Below, in pieces: positions 18,387 to 25,991 of a stretch of 64,000 bases of DNA. Origin of the DNA: Bacillus atrophaeus (lineage in GTDB: Bacteria > Bacillota > Bacilli > Bacillales > Bacillaceae); contig NZ_LSBB01000018.1 of the NCBI RefSeq assembly GCF_001584335.1, forward strand, positions 248,001 through 312,000, in the 5' to 3' direction. The first letter of the stretch is position 1. Each line of letters opens with the position of its first letter. The position numbers and the translations under genes were made by a program. Under the pieces are notes generated by a model. The model ran no database searches. It was given only the letters and a program-made list of their open reading frames with translations, and was not told where the DNA came from.

Positions 18387-19410
18387 AAAAAGCTGGCCGA
18401 TAAACGATCAAGCTAATTTGCTAAACAGACTCGGTGACATGACAGAAAACGGATACAATCTTCTGGATGGATTGCGGTTAATGGAACTGCAAATGAATAA
18501 GCGTCAGCGTACGGAAATGTCTGCTGCTGTAAATCGTTTACGAGAGGGGGAACCATTCTATCAGGTTTTGCAGGCTTTGGCTTTCCACAAGGAAGCCGTA
18601 AGCATTTGTTATTTAGCAGAAATGCATGGAGAATTGTCCGTTGCTATGAGGCAAAGCGGAGGGCTGTTGGAAAGGAAATTAACACAGGCCAATCAGCTGA
18701 AAAAAGTCATCCGTTATCCGATTTTCCTGATCTTCACTGTCTTTGTGATGTTTTATATCCTGCAAGCTGTCATCATCCCGCAATTTTCAGGAGTTTATCA
18801 GTCCATGAATATGGAAACCTCACGCACAACCGCTGTTATATTCGCTTTTTTTCAGCACGTTCATTATGCAGTGATTGGTTTTGTCTTGCTTGCTCTCGGA
18901 GCGGCACTCTATTACTGGTTTGGATTTAAGAAGAAGTCCCCGGCAGACAAAATGCTCTTTTTTGTACGAATACCCATACTCGGAAGACTTGTCATTTTAT
19001 TTAACAGCTACTTTTTTTCTTTGCAGCTCAGCAGCCTATTAAAGTCTGGACTGTCTATTTACGACAGCCTTAAGGCCTTTAAAGAGCAATCGTTCCTCCC
19101 TTTTTACCGTCAGGAGGCAGAACAAATCATTAACAAATTAAGGGCTGGAGAGTCCATAGATAGAGCTCTGTATAAACACCCATGCTATGAAAATGACTTT
19201 TGTGAAGTGGTGCTGCACGGCCAATTAAGCGGGCAGCTGCATCGTGAACTATTCACCTACAGCCAGTTTTTAATGGAGCGGCTGGAGCGAAAGGTTGAAA
19301 AATGGACGGGAATCCTTCAGCCCGTCATCTACGGTATTGTTGCCGGGATGATTTTAATTGTGTATTTGTCGATGCTTTTGCCTATGTATCAGATGATGAA
19401 TCAATTGTAG
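18373..19410 (+). CDS. comGB: ComGB, polytopic membrane platform protein of the competence pilus
   Basis: 345 residues of the GspF/PilC family: two T2SF domains (about 20-140 and 210-330) and three hydrophobic segments (about 115-135, 155-180, 310-340). The ATG lies inside the end of comGA. A start further in is possible, since the B. subtilis protein is listed slightly shorter (from memory). It anchors the ComGA motor and ComGC polymerisation in the membrane. Confidence 0.92.
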   Translation: MKRIKKSWPINDQANLLNRLGDMTENGYNLLDGLRLMELQMNKRQRTEMSAAVNRLREGEPFYQVLQALAFHKEAVSICYLAEMHGELSVAMRQSGGLLERKLTQANQLKKVIRYPIFLIFTVFVMFYILQAVIIPQFSGVYQSMNMETSRTTAVIFAFFQHVHYAVIGFVLLALGAALYYWFGFKKKSPADKMLFFVRIPILGRLVILFNSYFFSLQLSSLLKSGLSIYDSLKAFKEQSFLPFYRQEAEQIINKLRAGESIDRALYKHPCYENDFCEVVLHGQLSGQLHRELFTYSQFLMERLERKVEKWTGILQPVIYGIVAGMILIVYLSMLLPMYQMMNQL

Positions 19411-19424
19411 AAGGGGTGTTTTGT

Positions 19425-19724
19425 TTGAATAATGAAAAGGGATTTACGCTGATCGAAATGCTGATTGTCCTATTCATCATTTCCATTTTGCTCTTGATTA
19501 CCATTCCGAACGTAACAAAGCACAATCAAAGCATTCAGAAAAAGGGCTGTGAAGGTCTGCAAAATATGGTGAAGGCACAGATAACAGCATTCGAACTCGA
19601 CCATGACGGGAAAACGCCGAGTCTTGGTGATCTTCAGTCTGAGGGGTATGTGAAAAAGAATGTAACATGCCCGAACGGCAAACAAATTATTGTCACTGGC
19701 GGAGAAGTAAAGGTTGAAAATTAA
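19425..19724 (+). CDS. comGC: ComGC, major competence pseudopilin
   Basis: 99 residues from TTG 19425, after AAGGGGTG. The prepilin leader is very short: NNEKG then FTLIEMLIVLFIISILLLI, with the ComC peptidase site between Gly and Phe and the conserved Glu at mature position 5. Two Cys (in KKGCEGL and VTCPNG) fit the known intramolecular disulfide. It is the main subunit of the transformation pilus. Confidence 0.95.
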   Translation: MNNEKGFTLIEMLIVLFIISILLLITIPNVTKHNQSIQKKGCEGLQNMVKAQITAFELDHDGKTPSLGDLQSEGYVKKNVTCPNGKQIIVTGGEVKVEN

Positions 19725-20154
19725 TATAGGCGGTGAGAAAGGGTTTACTCTTTTAGAAAGCTTGCTCGTTTTATGTCTGGCATCCGTTATGCTGATTTGT
19801 GTTTTTACAGTCATACCTCCCGTATATAAAAATACATCTGCCCGCCAAACTGTTGCCAGGCTTGAAAGTGACATTCTCCTCGCTCAGCAGACTGCAATTT
19901 CTAAGCATGAGCGTGTGCGTATCGTGTTTTTGTCCAAGGAACATAAGTACCAGATCATTATGGGGGCTAGTATCGTTGAACGAACCTATGAGGATTGGAT
20001 TTTCATTGAATGTGCAACATTGGCGGACCGTCTTGATTTTAATGAAAAAGGAAATCCGAATTTGGGCGGGAAAATCAGGCTGAAAACAGATCGCCTCACA
20101 TATGAAATGACTGTCTACTTAGGGAGCGGAAAAATCAATGTGGAAAGAAAATAA
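19714..20154 (+). CDS. comGD: ComGD, minor pseudopilin
   Basis: 146 residues, TTG start overlapping comGC by 11 bases. The prepilin site is GGEKG/FTLLESLLVLCLASV, with Glu5 present; the C-terminal domain is GspH-like. Needed for pilus assembly in competence. Confidence 0.9.
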   Translation: MKINIGGEKGFTLLESLLVLCLASVMLICVFTVIPPVYKNTSARQTVARLESDILLAQQTAISKHERVRIVFLSKEHKYQIIMGASIVERTYEDWIFIECATLADRLDFNEKGNPNLGGKIRLKTDRLTYEMTVYLGSGKINVERK

Positions 20155-20485
20155 AGGCTTCTCAACAATTGAAACAGTATCGGCTTTAAGCACTTGGGTA
20201 TTGATTGCAGTGATGATTCTTCCTATGTGGGCCAGACTGATATCAGATGAAAAAGAGACAGCCATTCAGGAAACCGGTTATCAGCTTCTTCACGAAAGCA
20301 TCAGTACATACATGCTTTCTGGAGAGTACGGAAAATCAGAGACAATAAAAAGGCTGAACCAAACCTATAAGGTCAGGTGGGAGGAGGATGGCGACAATCA
20401 AAAAGTATGTATGGAAGCGGTCAGCCCGAAGGACGAGCCCTTTTGTCTCAGCATTCTTCGGACAGACTGGTTATACCCTTCTTAA
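20138..20485 (+). CDS. comGE: ComGE, minor pseudopilin
   Basis: 115 residues, overlapping comGD by 17 bases. The prepilin-like N-terminus is WKENKG/FSTIETVSALSTWVLIAV, with Glu5. Two Cys occur in the C-terminal domain (KVCMEAV, PFCLSIL). Sequence is divergent, as usual for this protein. Confidence 0.88.
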   Translation: MWKENKGFSTIETVSALSTWVLIAVMILPMWARLISDEKETAIQETGYQLLHESISTYMLSGEYGKSETIKRLNQTYKVRWEEDGDNQKVCMEAVSPKDEPFCLSILRTDWLYPS

Positions 20486-20894
20486 CGTTTTATTTTCACT
20501 GTCAGTTTATCTGCTCATATCAGGCTCTTTAGCCATGATCTTTTATCAGTTTTTATCCCGTCAACTGGAGGGAGAGGGAGTCAAGCAGGAGGAATGGATC
20601 ATTTCCGTTGAGCAAATGATGAATGAATGTAAGCAGGCTGAGAGTGTGCAGCTGACTGATAAGGGCGGCGGTGTGCTGTGCAGGAATGGTTCAGGCCGAG
20701 AGATTCTTTTTGAAAAATATCATAAAATGATCAGGAAAAGAGTGGACGGTAAAGGGCATGTCCCGATTCTTCAGCATATTAACACATTGAAAGCTGATAT
20801 AAAAAACGGCATGCTGATCTTGAGCGTAACAAGCGAAGACCATAAAGAGTACAAAACCTCTTTTCCTATTTATACATCATTGAAAGGAGGATAA
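20388..20894 (+). CDS. comGF: ComGF, minor pseudopilin
   Basis: 168 residues if translation starts at ATG 20388, which follows GGAGGAGG closely and lies 98 bases inside comGE. No other ATG, GTG or TTG occurs before the membrane segment. The prepilin-like segment G/YTLLNVLFSLSVYLLISGSL starts at about residue 27 and has Asn where most pseudopilins have Glu5. A ComGF domain follows, with EEWIISVEQMMNECKQAESV. Part of the same operon; the start is the least certain point. Confidence 0.82.
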   Translation: MATIKKYVWKRSARRTSPFVSAFFGQTGYTLLNVLFSLSVYLLISGSLAMIFYQFLSRQLEGEGVKQEEWIISVEQMMNECKQAESVQLTDKGGGVLCRNGSGREILFEKYHKMIRKRVDGKGHVPILQHINTLKADIKNGMLILSVTSEDHKEYKTSFPIYTSLKGG

Positions 20895-21269
20895 ATGTCA
20901 CGGTCGAAAGGCTTTATTTATCCTGCTGTGCTTTTTGCAGCAGCTGTTATTTTGCTCGTTGTCGGTTATACATCGTCGGAATATATCACCCGTAAAACAT
21001 TTGAAAAGGAGACCAAAGAATTTTACATCAGGGAAAATTTACTGCAAAATGGCGCACTTCTATCCATTCGTCATATACTTGAGGGCCGTCAAGGACAAAA
21101 AGGCTCACGGCAATTTGAATATGGGCTGGTGTCTTATCAAATTCAAAGCACATCAAAAAAAGAGCAAAAAGAGATCAATGTAAAATCTGTCACGAATTCA
21201 GGCTCGGAAATGACCGCCCGGTTCATGTTTGATTTGAAACAAAAAAAAGTTATTCATTGGGAAGAATAA
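20895..21269 (+). CDS. comGG: ComGG, minor pseudopilin (GspK-like)
   Basis: 124 residues; ATG directly after the comGF stop, with GGAGG ribosome site. The N-terminus SRSKG/FIYPAVLFAAAVILLVV is prepilin-like but lacks Glu5, as in other GspK-type tip pilins. Last pseudopilin gene of the operon. Confidence 0.88.
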   Translation: MSRSKGFIYPAVLFAAAVILLVVGYTSSEYITRKTFEKETKEFYIRENLLQNGALLSIRHILEGRQGQKGSRQFEYGLVSYQIQSTSKKEQKEINVKSVTNSGSEMTARFMFDLKQKKVIHWEE

Positions 21270-21338
21270 ATGGGAAGAAACGTATAAAAAGCAGCGGCTG
21301 AGACAACACTTCATAATAAAGGCGTATGAGGTGGTCAC

Positions 21339-21518
21339 TTGAAAACGAATGATTATGTAAAATACATGACCGAACAATTCGTAAAATATATGGATACACC
21401 AAAGGTTGAACGAAAAGAATTAAAAGAGGTTCGAAAAGAAAGAAAAGTACCGGCAACCCAGCATTGGTTTGGGATAGTGCCTTATGGCGTAAAACTTTGG
21501 CTGAAACGCAAAAAATAA
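21339..21518 (+). CDS. yqzE: YqzE, small protein at the end of the comG operon
   Basis: 59 residues from TTG 21339, preceded by GAGGTG. It starts [20 protein letters not shown], is strongly basic in the middle ([13 protein letters not shown]) and ends in a hydrophobic/aromatic part. It lies 70 bases past comGG with no terminator between, so it may be read with comG. Function unknown. Confidence 0.75.
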   Translation: MKTNDYVKYMTEQFVKYMDTPKVERKELKEVRKERKVPATQHWFGIVPYGVKLWLKRKK

Positions 21519-21534
21519 TTGAGCATTTTCAACG

Positions 21535-21566
21535 AAAAAAGGTCCTGCCGTATAACGGAGGGCCTT
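21535..21566 (-). terminator. Terminator after yqzG
   Basis: The stem ggtcctgccg / cggagggcc (minor mismatch) is followed on the minus strand by six Ts (21535-21540). Confidence 0.8.
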
Positions 21567-21888
21567 ATTGATATTCTTCAACTATTACAATTTTATTGAC
21601 CTTTTTGCTCTGCGGTTCGAATGAAATGGTGACAAATACTCCGAATTCTTTCGCCCCTTCTCTCAGTGTCAGATGGTATTGTTTGACGGCTTCATCTTTT
21701 CTTTTTCGGTCCCATACCTTTTGTTTAAACAACACTTGTGCGAGAGGATATCTTTTTTTTGCTTCCTTCACAGCAAACTCTTCCCACTTCGGTGTTTGAT
21801 GGGCAGAAGAAAATGCCGTTTCTTCCGCTTGAGCTGCCGCGGTTGTAAAACTAAAAAAAGAAAGGCATATTAGGCATTGCTTTATCAT
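21565..21888 (-). CDS. yqzG: YqzG, secreted DUF3889-type protein
   Basis: 107 residues with a signal peptide (IKQCLICLSFFSFTTAAAQA, cleavage near residue 20-21). The mature part contains WEEFAVKEAKKRYPLAQVLF and VFVTISFEPQSKKVNKIVIVEEY, fitting the small DUF3889 domain. Secreted, role unknown. It stands between comG and the tapA operon on the opposite strand. Confidence 0.8.
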   Translation of the reverse strand: MIKQCLICLSFFSFTTAAAQAEETAFSSAHQTPKWEEFAVKEAKKRYPLAQVLFKQKVWDRKRKDEAVKQYHLTLREGAKEFGVFVTISFEPQSKKVNKIVIVEEYQ

Positions 21889-22097
21889 GGAAATCCACCC
21901 CTTTACTTCTTATTATTCCCAATTGATTTTCAGTTATGCTCCTCATTTTCTCATGTGTTATTTAGAAAAAATTTCAAAAAGGTGAGTAATTTGAAGGAAA
22001 ACACTGTATTTGAAGGAAAACATTCTTTTAAACGAACGAAATGACCAATTTTGGCATTTTTAATTATTATAATCCTTGATTATACTCTATTTGTGCG

Positions 22098-22113
22098 GTT
22101 CTTTAAAGAGAAC
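22098..22113 (+). promoter_or_regulatory. SinR-type operator upstream of tapA
   Basis: GTTCTTTAAAGAGAAC is a near-palindrome of the SinR half-site GTTCTYT, 36 bases before the tapA start. SinR repression of the tapA operon is established in B. subtilis. The promoter -10 (TATAAT at 22068 or TATACT at 22081) was not resolved with certainty. Confidence 0.8.
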
Positions 22114-22149
22114 GATCATCAAGTTACAGTGTTTCACAGGAGGTTATCT

Positions 22150-22851
22150 ATGCTTCGATTGTCTCGAACTCAAAAAAGGGCGAAACCGAGACGGAAAGTC
22201 CTGCTGCTTTTTCAGCTTTCGTTGATTTTCAGTCTGTCAGCAGCGATATGCTTACAGTTTACCGGTGATACCAGCTCCGCTTTTCATGATGTGAAAAATG
22301 TCAGTTTTTCTGTTCAAACGTGTGAGGATTTTCAATATACAGATGAAAACTGCAGCTATGATGAACGTTGGGATAAGAGTGATTTGCACTTGAAAAACCA
22401 AACCGAGACAAAAGGGAGCGTTTGTTCACCGCTTATTCTTTTCGCAGAATTTGAAAACAGAGGAAATGAACTTACGACATCCCGATGGAAATGGGAGCTT
22501 CATAAAATAGCAGATGCAAATAAGCCTTTGCGAGACGGCAACGTCATTGAAAGAGGAAGTATCACAGATAAGGCAAGTGATTCTCTTTATAAGATTGAAT
22601 CCAAACGTGCGATGAAACCGGGTGTTTATGCGTTTAAGGTATACAAACCCGATGGTTATCCCGCGCAGAATGAAAAGTTCGAGTGGTCGGAGCCTATGAC
22701 CGTAGCCAAATGCACAGAAAAACCGACTGCAGCACCGGCGAAAACAGAGATTCAAAAGTCTGATGAAAAACAAAGCGAAAGCAAAACGGGTGAACCAGTT
22801 GAGAAAGAAAGCGGGGAAGATGATGAAAAAGCCGATGAAACTGATCAGTAA
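22150..22851 (+). CDS. tapA: TapA (YqxM), TasA anchoring/assembly protein
   Basis: 233 residues from ATG 22150, six bases after AGGAGGT. An N-terminal membrane/signal segment (VLLLFQLSLIFSLSAAICLQF, about 17-37) is processed by SipW in B. subtilis. The folded domain (about 45-190) has four Cys (QTCEDF, ENCSYD, GSVCSPL, VAKCTE) and SPLILFAEFENRGNELTTS. The last 40 or so residues are charged low-complexity sequence. TapA promotes TasA fibre assembly in the biofilm matrix. Overlaps sipW. Confidence 0.93.
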   Translation: MLRLSRTQKRAKPRRKVLLLFQLSLIFSLSAAICLQFTGDTSSAFHDVKNVSFSVQTCEDFQYTDENCSYDERWDKSDLHLKNQTETKGSVCSPLILFAEFENRGNELTTSRWKWELHKIADANKPLRDGNVIERGSITDKASDSLYKIESKRAMKPGVYAFKVYKPDGYPAQNEKFEWSEPMTVAKCTEKPTAAPAKTEIQKSDEKQSESKTGEPVEKESGEDDEKADETDQ

Positions 22852-23407
22852 TATTCTTTACGTCATAATTTTCACGTTAATTATTGTGTTAACACTGATT
22901 GTGATTTCAACACGATCATCGGGCGGAGAGCCGGCGGTGTTTGGCTACACGTTGAAATCAGTGCTCTCGGGTTCAATGGAACCGGAATTTAAGACGGGAT
23001 CTTTAATTTTGGTAAAAGAAATGACAGATGTGAAAGCTCTCCAAAAAAATGATGTCATTACTTTTATGCAGGATGAAGAGACAGCTGTCACTCACAGAAT
23101 CGTCAACATTACAAAACAAGGCGGGCACTTATTATTTGAAACAAAAGGTGACAATAACGCGGCTTCTGATTCATCGCTTGTATCGGAACAAAATGTATTG
23201 GCGAAGTATACCAGCTTTAACCTGCCTTATGCGGGGTATGTCATTCATTTTGCCAGCCAGCCGATTGGCACGGCGGTCTTGTTAATCGTTCCCGGAATTA
23301 TGTTATTGATTTACTCATTTATGACAATCAGCAGCGCGATCCGCGACATTGAGAGAAAGACAAAAGCTTTGGAGACAGATGCGAAGGACCGCACAATGTC
23401 TACTTGA
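22823..23407 (+). CDS. sipW: SipW, ER-type signal peptidase I
   Basis: 194 residues from ATG 22823, chosen for its spacing from GGGGA; ATG 22820 or 22835 are alternatives. It overlaps tapA by 29 bases. N- and C-terminal membrane helices flank the catalytic domain. The nucleophile Ser is in VLSGSMEPEFKTG; His replaces the usual bacterial Lys in AVTHRIV; the Asp is in ETKGDNNAASD. It cleaves TapA and TasA precursors at the outer membrane face. Confidence 0.93.
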   Translation: MKKPMKLISNILYVIIFTLIIVLTLIVISTRSSGGEPAVFGYTLKSVLSGSMEPEFKTGSLILVKEMTDVKALQKNDVITFMQDEETAVTHRIVNITKQGGHLLFETKGDNNAASDSSLVSEQNVLAKYTSFNLPYAGYVIHFASQPIGTAVLLIVPGIMLLIYSFMTISSAIRDIERKTKALETDAKDRTMST

Positions 23408-23470
23408 TATCAGTTGCAACCTGGCGACAGGTTTCGATAAACAAAATTAATTGATAAGGGGAGTTTACAC

Positions 23471-24253
23471 ATGGGTATGAAAAAGAAATTGAGTTTAGGA
23501 GTTGCCTCAGCTGTGCTTGGGCTTGCATTAGTCGGAGGAGGCACATGGGCGGCGTTCAACGATATTAAAACAACGGAAGCCACTTTTGCGTCTGGTACAC
23601 TTGATCTGTCAGCAAAAGAAAATTCCGCAAATGTCAGCTTGTCCAATCTAAAACCGGGTGATAAATTAACGAAAGATTTCGAATTCAAAAATAACGGCAC
23701 CTTGGCGATTAAAGAAGTGCTGATGGCGCTAAATTACAGCGGTTTTAATACAGCAAAAGGAGCCAATAATTCTCCGGAAGATTTTCTCAGCCAATTCCAA
23801 ATCACCTTGTTGACAGTCGGGAAAGAGGGCGGCAATGGCTATCCGAAAAATATTATTCTCAAAGCAGCCAACTTAAAGGATTTATATTTAATGTCTGCTA
23901 AGCAGGACAAAACAGCTGCTGAAAAAATCGGCCAGCTGATTGACTCAAAGTTCTTAAGTGAAAGCGGTAAAATTAACGTTGCGACGATTAATGGAAAAAC
24001 AGCTCCGGAATATGACGGGGTGCCAAAAACACCGGTCGACTACGACCAAGTGCAAATGGTGATTGAATTTAAAAATGACAATGCGAAAGACGCAAACGGA
24101 CAAATGGTCCAAAACAAATATCAAGGCAACTCGATTCAGCTTAATTTCTCTTTTGAAGCCACTCAGTGGAACGGGCTGACGATTAAAAAAGAACACACAG
24201 ATAAAGACGGATACATTAAAGAAAATGAAAAAGCACACAGTGAGGACAAATAA
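23471..24253 (+). CDS. tasA: TasA, major biofilm matrix fibre protein
   Basis: 260 residues. The signal peptide KKKLSLGVASAVLGLALVGG ends at GTWA, so the mature protein starts AFNDIKTTEATF at about residue 28. The camelysin/peptidase M73-like fold is recognised by SGTLDLSAKENSANVSLSNL and ATQWNGLTIKKEHTDKDGY. No zinc protease activity is implied. Last gene of tapA-sipW-tasA; followed by three hairpins, the last a terminator. Confidence 0.96.
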   Translation: MGMKKKLSLGVASAVLGLALVGGGTWAAFNDIKTTEATFASGTLDLSAKENSANVSLSNLKPGDKLTKDFEFKNNGTLAIKEVLMALNYSGFNTAKGANNSPEDFLSQFQITLLTVGKEGGNGYPKNIILKAANLKDLYLMSAKQDKTAAEKIGQLIDSKFLSESGKINVATINGKTAPEYDGVPKTPVDYDQVQMVIEFKNDNAKDANGQMVQNKYQGNSIQLNFSFEATQWNGLTIKKEHTDKDGYIKENEKAHSEDK

Positions 24254-24263
24254 GAAAAATGAA

Positions 24264-24328
24264 GCGCGGCCTGAGCCAAGCTCAGGTGCGTTGCAGAAGT
24301 GTTGAAGCATGGGCGGTCCTAGCCGCCC
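24264..24328 (+). repeat. Two hairpins between tasA and its terminator
   Basis: cctgagc-caa-gctcagg (with outer cgc/gcg) and gggcggt-ccta-gccgccc. Neither is followed by Ts. They could protect the tasA mRNA end. Confidence 0.7.
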
Positions 24329-24332
24329 AGCG

Positions 24333-24372
24333 ACGATACAGCAGTCTTAGAAGACTGCTGTATCGTTTTTTT
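24333..24372 (+). terminator. Strong terminator of the tapA-sipW-tasA operon
   Basis: The perfect 16-base stem acgatacagcagtctt / aagactgctgtatcgt has a 2-base centre and seven Ts. Confidence 0.95.
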
Positions 24373-24409
24373 GATTGCAGATGATGCTGCCACGCACTTT
24401 TATAGTAAG

Positions 24410-24457
24410 GTAAAAGAGGAGTATGCGCACCCCAATGGCGGCACTACTCCTCTTTTT
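24410..24457 (-). terminator. Terminator at the end of sinR
   Basis: aaagaggagta / tactcctcttt pair around a G/C-rich loop. The stem includes the final sinR codons. T-rich bases follow on both strands. Confidence 0.65.
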
Positions 24458-24779
24458 GCGCTTTTCTCCATTTTTGATAATCTAAAAATTCACGAAATTG
24501 TTTTTTTGAAACCCCGGATGTCATAGCATCGCGAACTAATTTCTCCCATTCACTATCTAATTGACCATCGTATTCGGTTTCATGTTTTTCATCAAGTAGT
24601 GTATGAACCGAGACGTCCAGAACAGCGGAGACTTTTTCGAGAAATTGAATGGAGGGGTTTGTTTGTAAATTTCGTTCTATTGAGCTTAAATAAGACTTCG
24701 CTACCCCAGCTTTTTCAGCTAGTTCTGATAGTGAGTAGCCTTTTTCTTTTCGGTATTGTTTAATACGCTGGCCAATCAA
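24444..24779 (-). CDS. sinR: SinR, master repressor of biofilm genes
   Basis: 111 residues from TTG 24779 (MIGQRIKQYRKEKGYSLSEL), with AAGGTGAT upstream; the ATG six bases earlier sits too close to that site. The N-terminal HTH_3 domain (about 5-60) includes LAEKAGVAKSYLSSIE, and the C-terminal SinI/SinR dimerisation helices (about 74-111) are intact. It represses tapA-sipW-tasA and eps. The sequence appears almost identical to B. subtilis SinR, unlike its target genes. Confidence 0.97.
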   Translation of the reverse strand: MIGQRIKQYRKEKGYSLSELAEKAGVAKSYLSSIERNLQTNPSIQFLEKVSAVLDVSVHTLLDEKHETEYDGQLDSEWEKLVRDAMTSGVSKKQFREFLDYQKWRKAQKEE

Positions 24780-24812
24780 TGTCATCACCTTCCTTGTGAT
24801 ATTATAGCACAT

Positions 24813-24986
24813 TCAGAAAGGATTTATGGTATGACTTCTGGTGGCTGGGACAGGATGAGCAGACTTTTTATGCAAATATAAATATTTGCGTATCTCCTCC
24901 GGGTTGATATTTGCTTCTCTGGCTCTTTTCATTAATTCAACCCATTCTTGATCTAATTCTAAAAGCTCTTTTTTTGCATTTTTCAT
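24813..24986 (-). CDS. sinI: SinI, SinR antagonist
   Basis: 57 residues from ATG 24986 after AGGAGGAG; an upstream in-frame extension has no ribosome site. The helical hook LDQEWVELMKRAREANINPE and EEIRKYLYLHKKS match the SinR-binding region. It breaks SinR dimers once Spo0A-P turns it on. 33 bases ahead of sinR. Confidence 0.95.
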   Translation of the reverse strand: MKNAKKELLELDQEWVELMKRAREANINPEEIRKYLYLHKKSAHPVPATRSHTINPF

Positions 24987-25159
24987 GCATTTTCTCCTCC
25001 TAAAATACTTGTTTATGTATTTCAGCCAGTCCGGCCATGACCATAACTGATATGCCATTACATCTCTCTGGAAGTCTTTTTTTCGTCATGTGAAGCGCCA
25101 GAATTATTTTCCAGTATACTTTTATTATAATATAACTTTTCCAAAAAAAACGAGAACGA

Positions 25160-25166
25160 TGTCGAA
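25160..25166 (+). promoter_or_regulatory. Spo0A box upstream of sinI
   Basis: TGTCGAA, an exact 0A box, about 175 bases upstream of the sinI start and just past the yqhG stop. sinI is a known Spo0A target. A 7-base match alone is weak; position makes it credible. Confidence 0.55.
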
Positions 25167-25176
25167 TGTTAAAAAG

Positions 25177-25971
25177 TTAGCTTGGAATATTATTTTGCAG
25201 AAAAAATAATCCTCCGTTTTCGATGTGCACTAGTATTTTAGGCTTATACAAGGTTTGTAATGCCTGTTTTTCCAAATGATATTCTTCAGGCTTTTCTTCA
25301 GTATCTTCATAAAATTGATCAAGCAATTGTAAATCATTTTTCCACCTTTTGACGGATGCTTCTGCCCAATCGGAAGGTTCTTGTAAAGCTGCTTGTGTAA
25401 TATAGTGCTCCATGCGTTTAAGCCCGCTTTCCGGTTTAATCATAGGCGACATTGTAAAACAATAATCAGATATTTGTGAAGCAAGCGAATGCGTTGTAAG
25501 CTTGCGCTGAAAATCTTCAACCATTTTTCCAGAGACGAGATGAAGACCGAGTGACAATAGCTTATCCTTTTTCATGTCGGACTGGTATGAAATCATCACG
25601 TTTAAGCCAAGCCAAGGCTGGAGCGGGATTTTGGCTCCGGCTGATTCAATTTTCTCATACATCCTGATAAATCTCCCATTTTGTTTAACTGCCTTAAAGA
25701 TTTCAAAGAGACGCGGTGCCCCGAAATAAATGAACTCTCCGTCAAGGTCTTCGGGAGCGGCATCTTTATCGGTTATAAAGGTGATTTTCATCGGGTTTGG
25801 TTCGCCGCCTGTTTTTTCACGCCAGTGCCAGTAAAAAGGCCTATTCATAATCTGTTTGTCCATCTCAACTGTCAGCTGCACGGTCATATGGCCCGGTCCC
25901 TGATCGATGATAGGGCAGCTGTTTGCTTGAAAGAAACGAAGTAAAAATTGGTGAACCTCTTGCTGTTTCAC
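25177..25971 (-). CDS. yqhG: YqhG, conserved protein of unknown function
   Basis: 264 residues, GTG start after AAGGAGG. No signal peptide or membrane segment. Starts with a conserved HQFLLRFFQANSCPI block; the centre and C-terminus are mixed alpha/beta (CFTMSPMIKPESGLKRMEHY). I recognise no enzymatic motif. It lies 20 bases downstream of yqhH in the same direction, so the two form an operon leading to sinI-sinR. Confidence 0.8.
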   Translation of the reverse strand: MKQQEVHQFLLRFFQANSCPIIDQGPGHMTVQLTVEMDKQIMNRPFYWHWREKTGGEPNPMKITFITDKDAAPEDLDGEFIYFGAPRLFEIFKAVKQNGRFIRMYEKIESAGAKIPLQPWLGLNVMISYQSDMKKDKLLSLGLHLVSGKMVEDFQRKLTTHSLASQISDYCFTMSPMIKPESGLKRMEHYITQAALQEPSDWAEASVKRWKNDLQLLDQFYEDTEEKPEEYHLEKQALQTLYKPKILVHIENGGLFFLQNNIPS

Positions 25972-25991
25972 TTGTAAAACCTCCTTACAGG

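Noticed and set aside
21951..22149. Upstream extension of tapA to 22051
   Set aside because: It would run through the promoter and SinR operator; ATG 22150 has the AGGAGGT site and gives the normal N-terminus.
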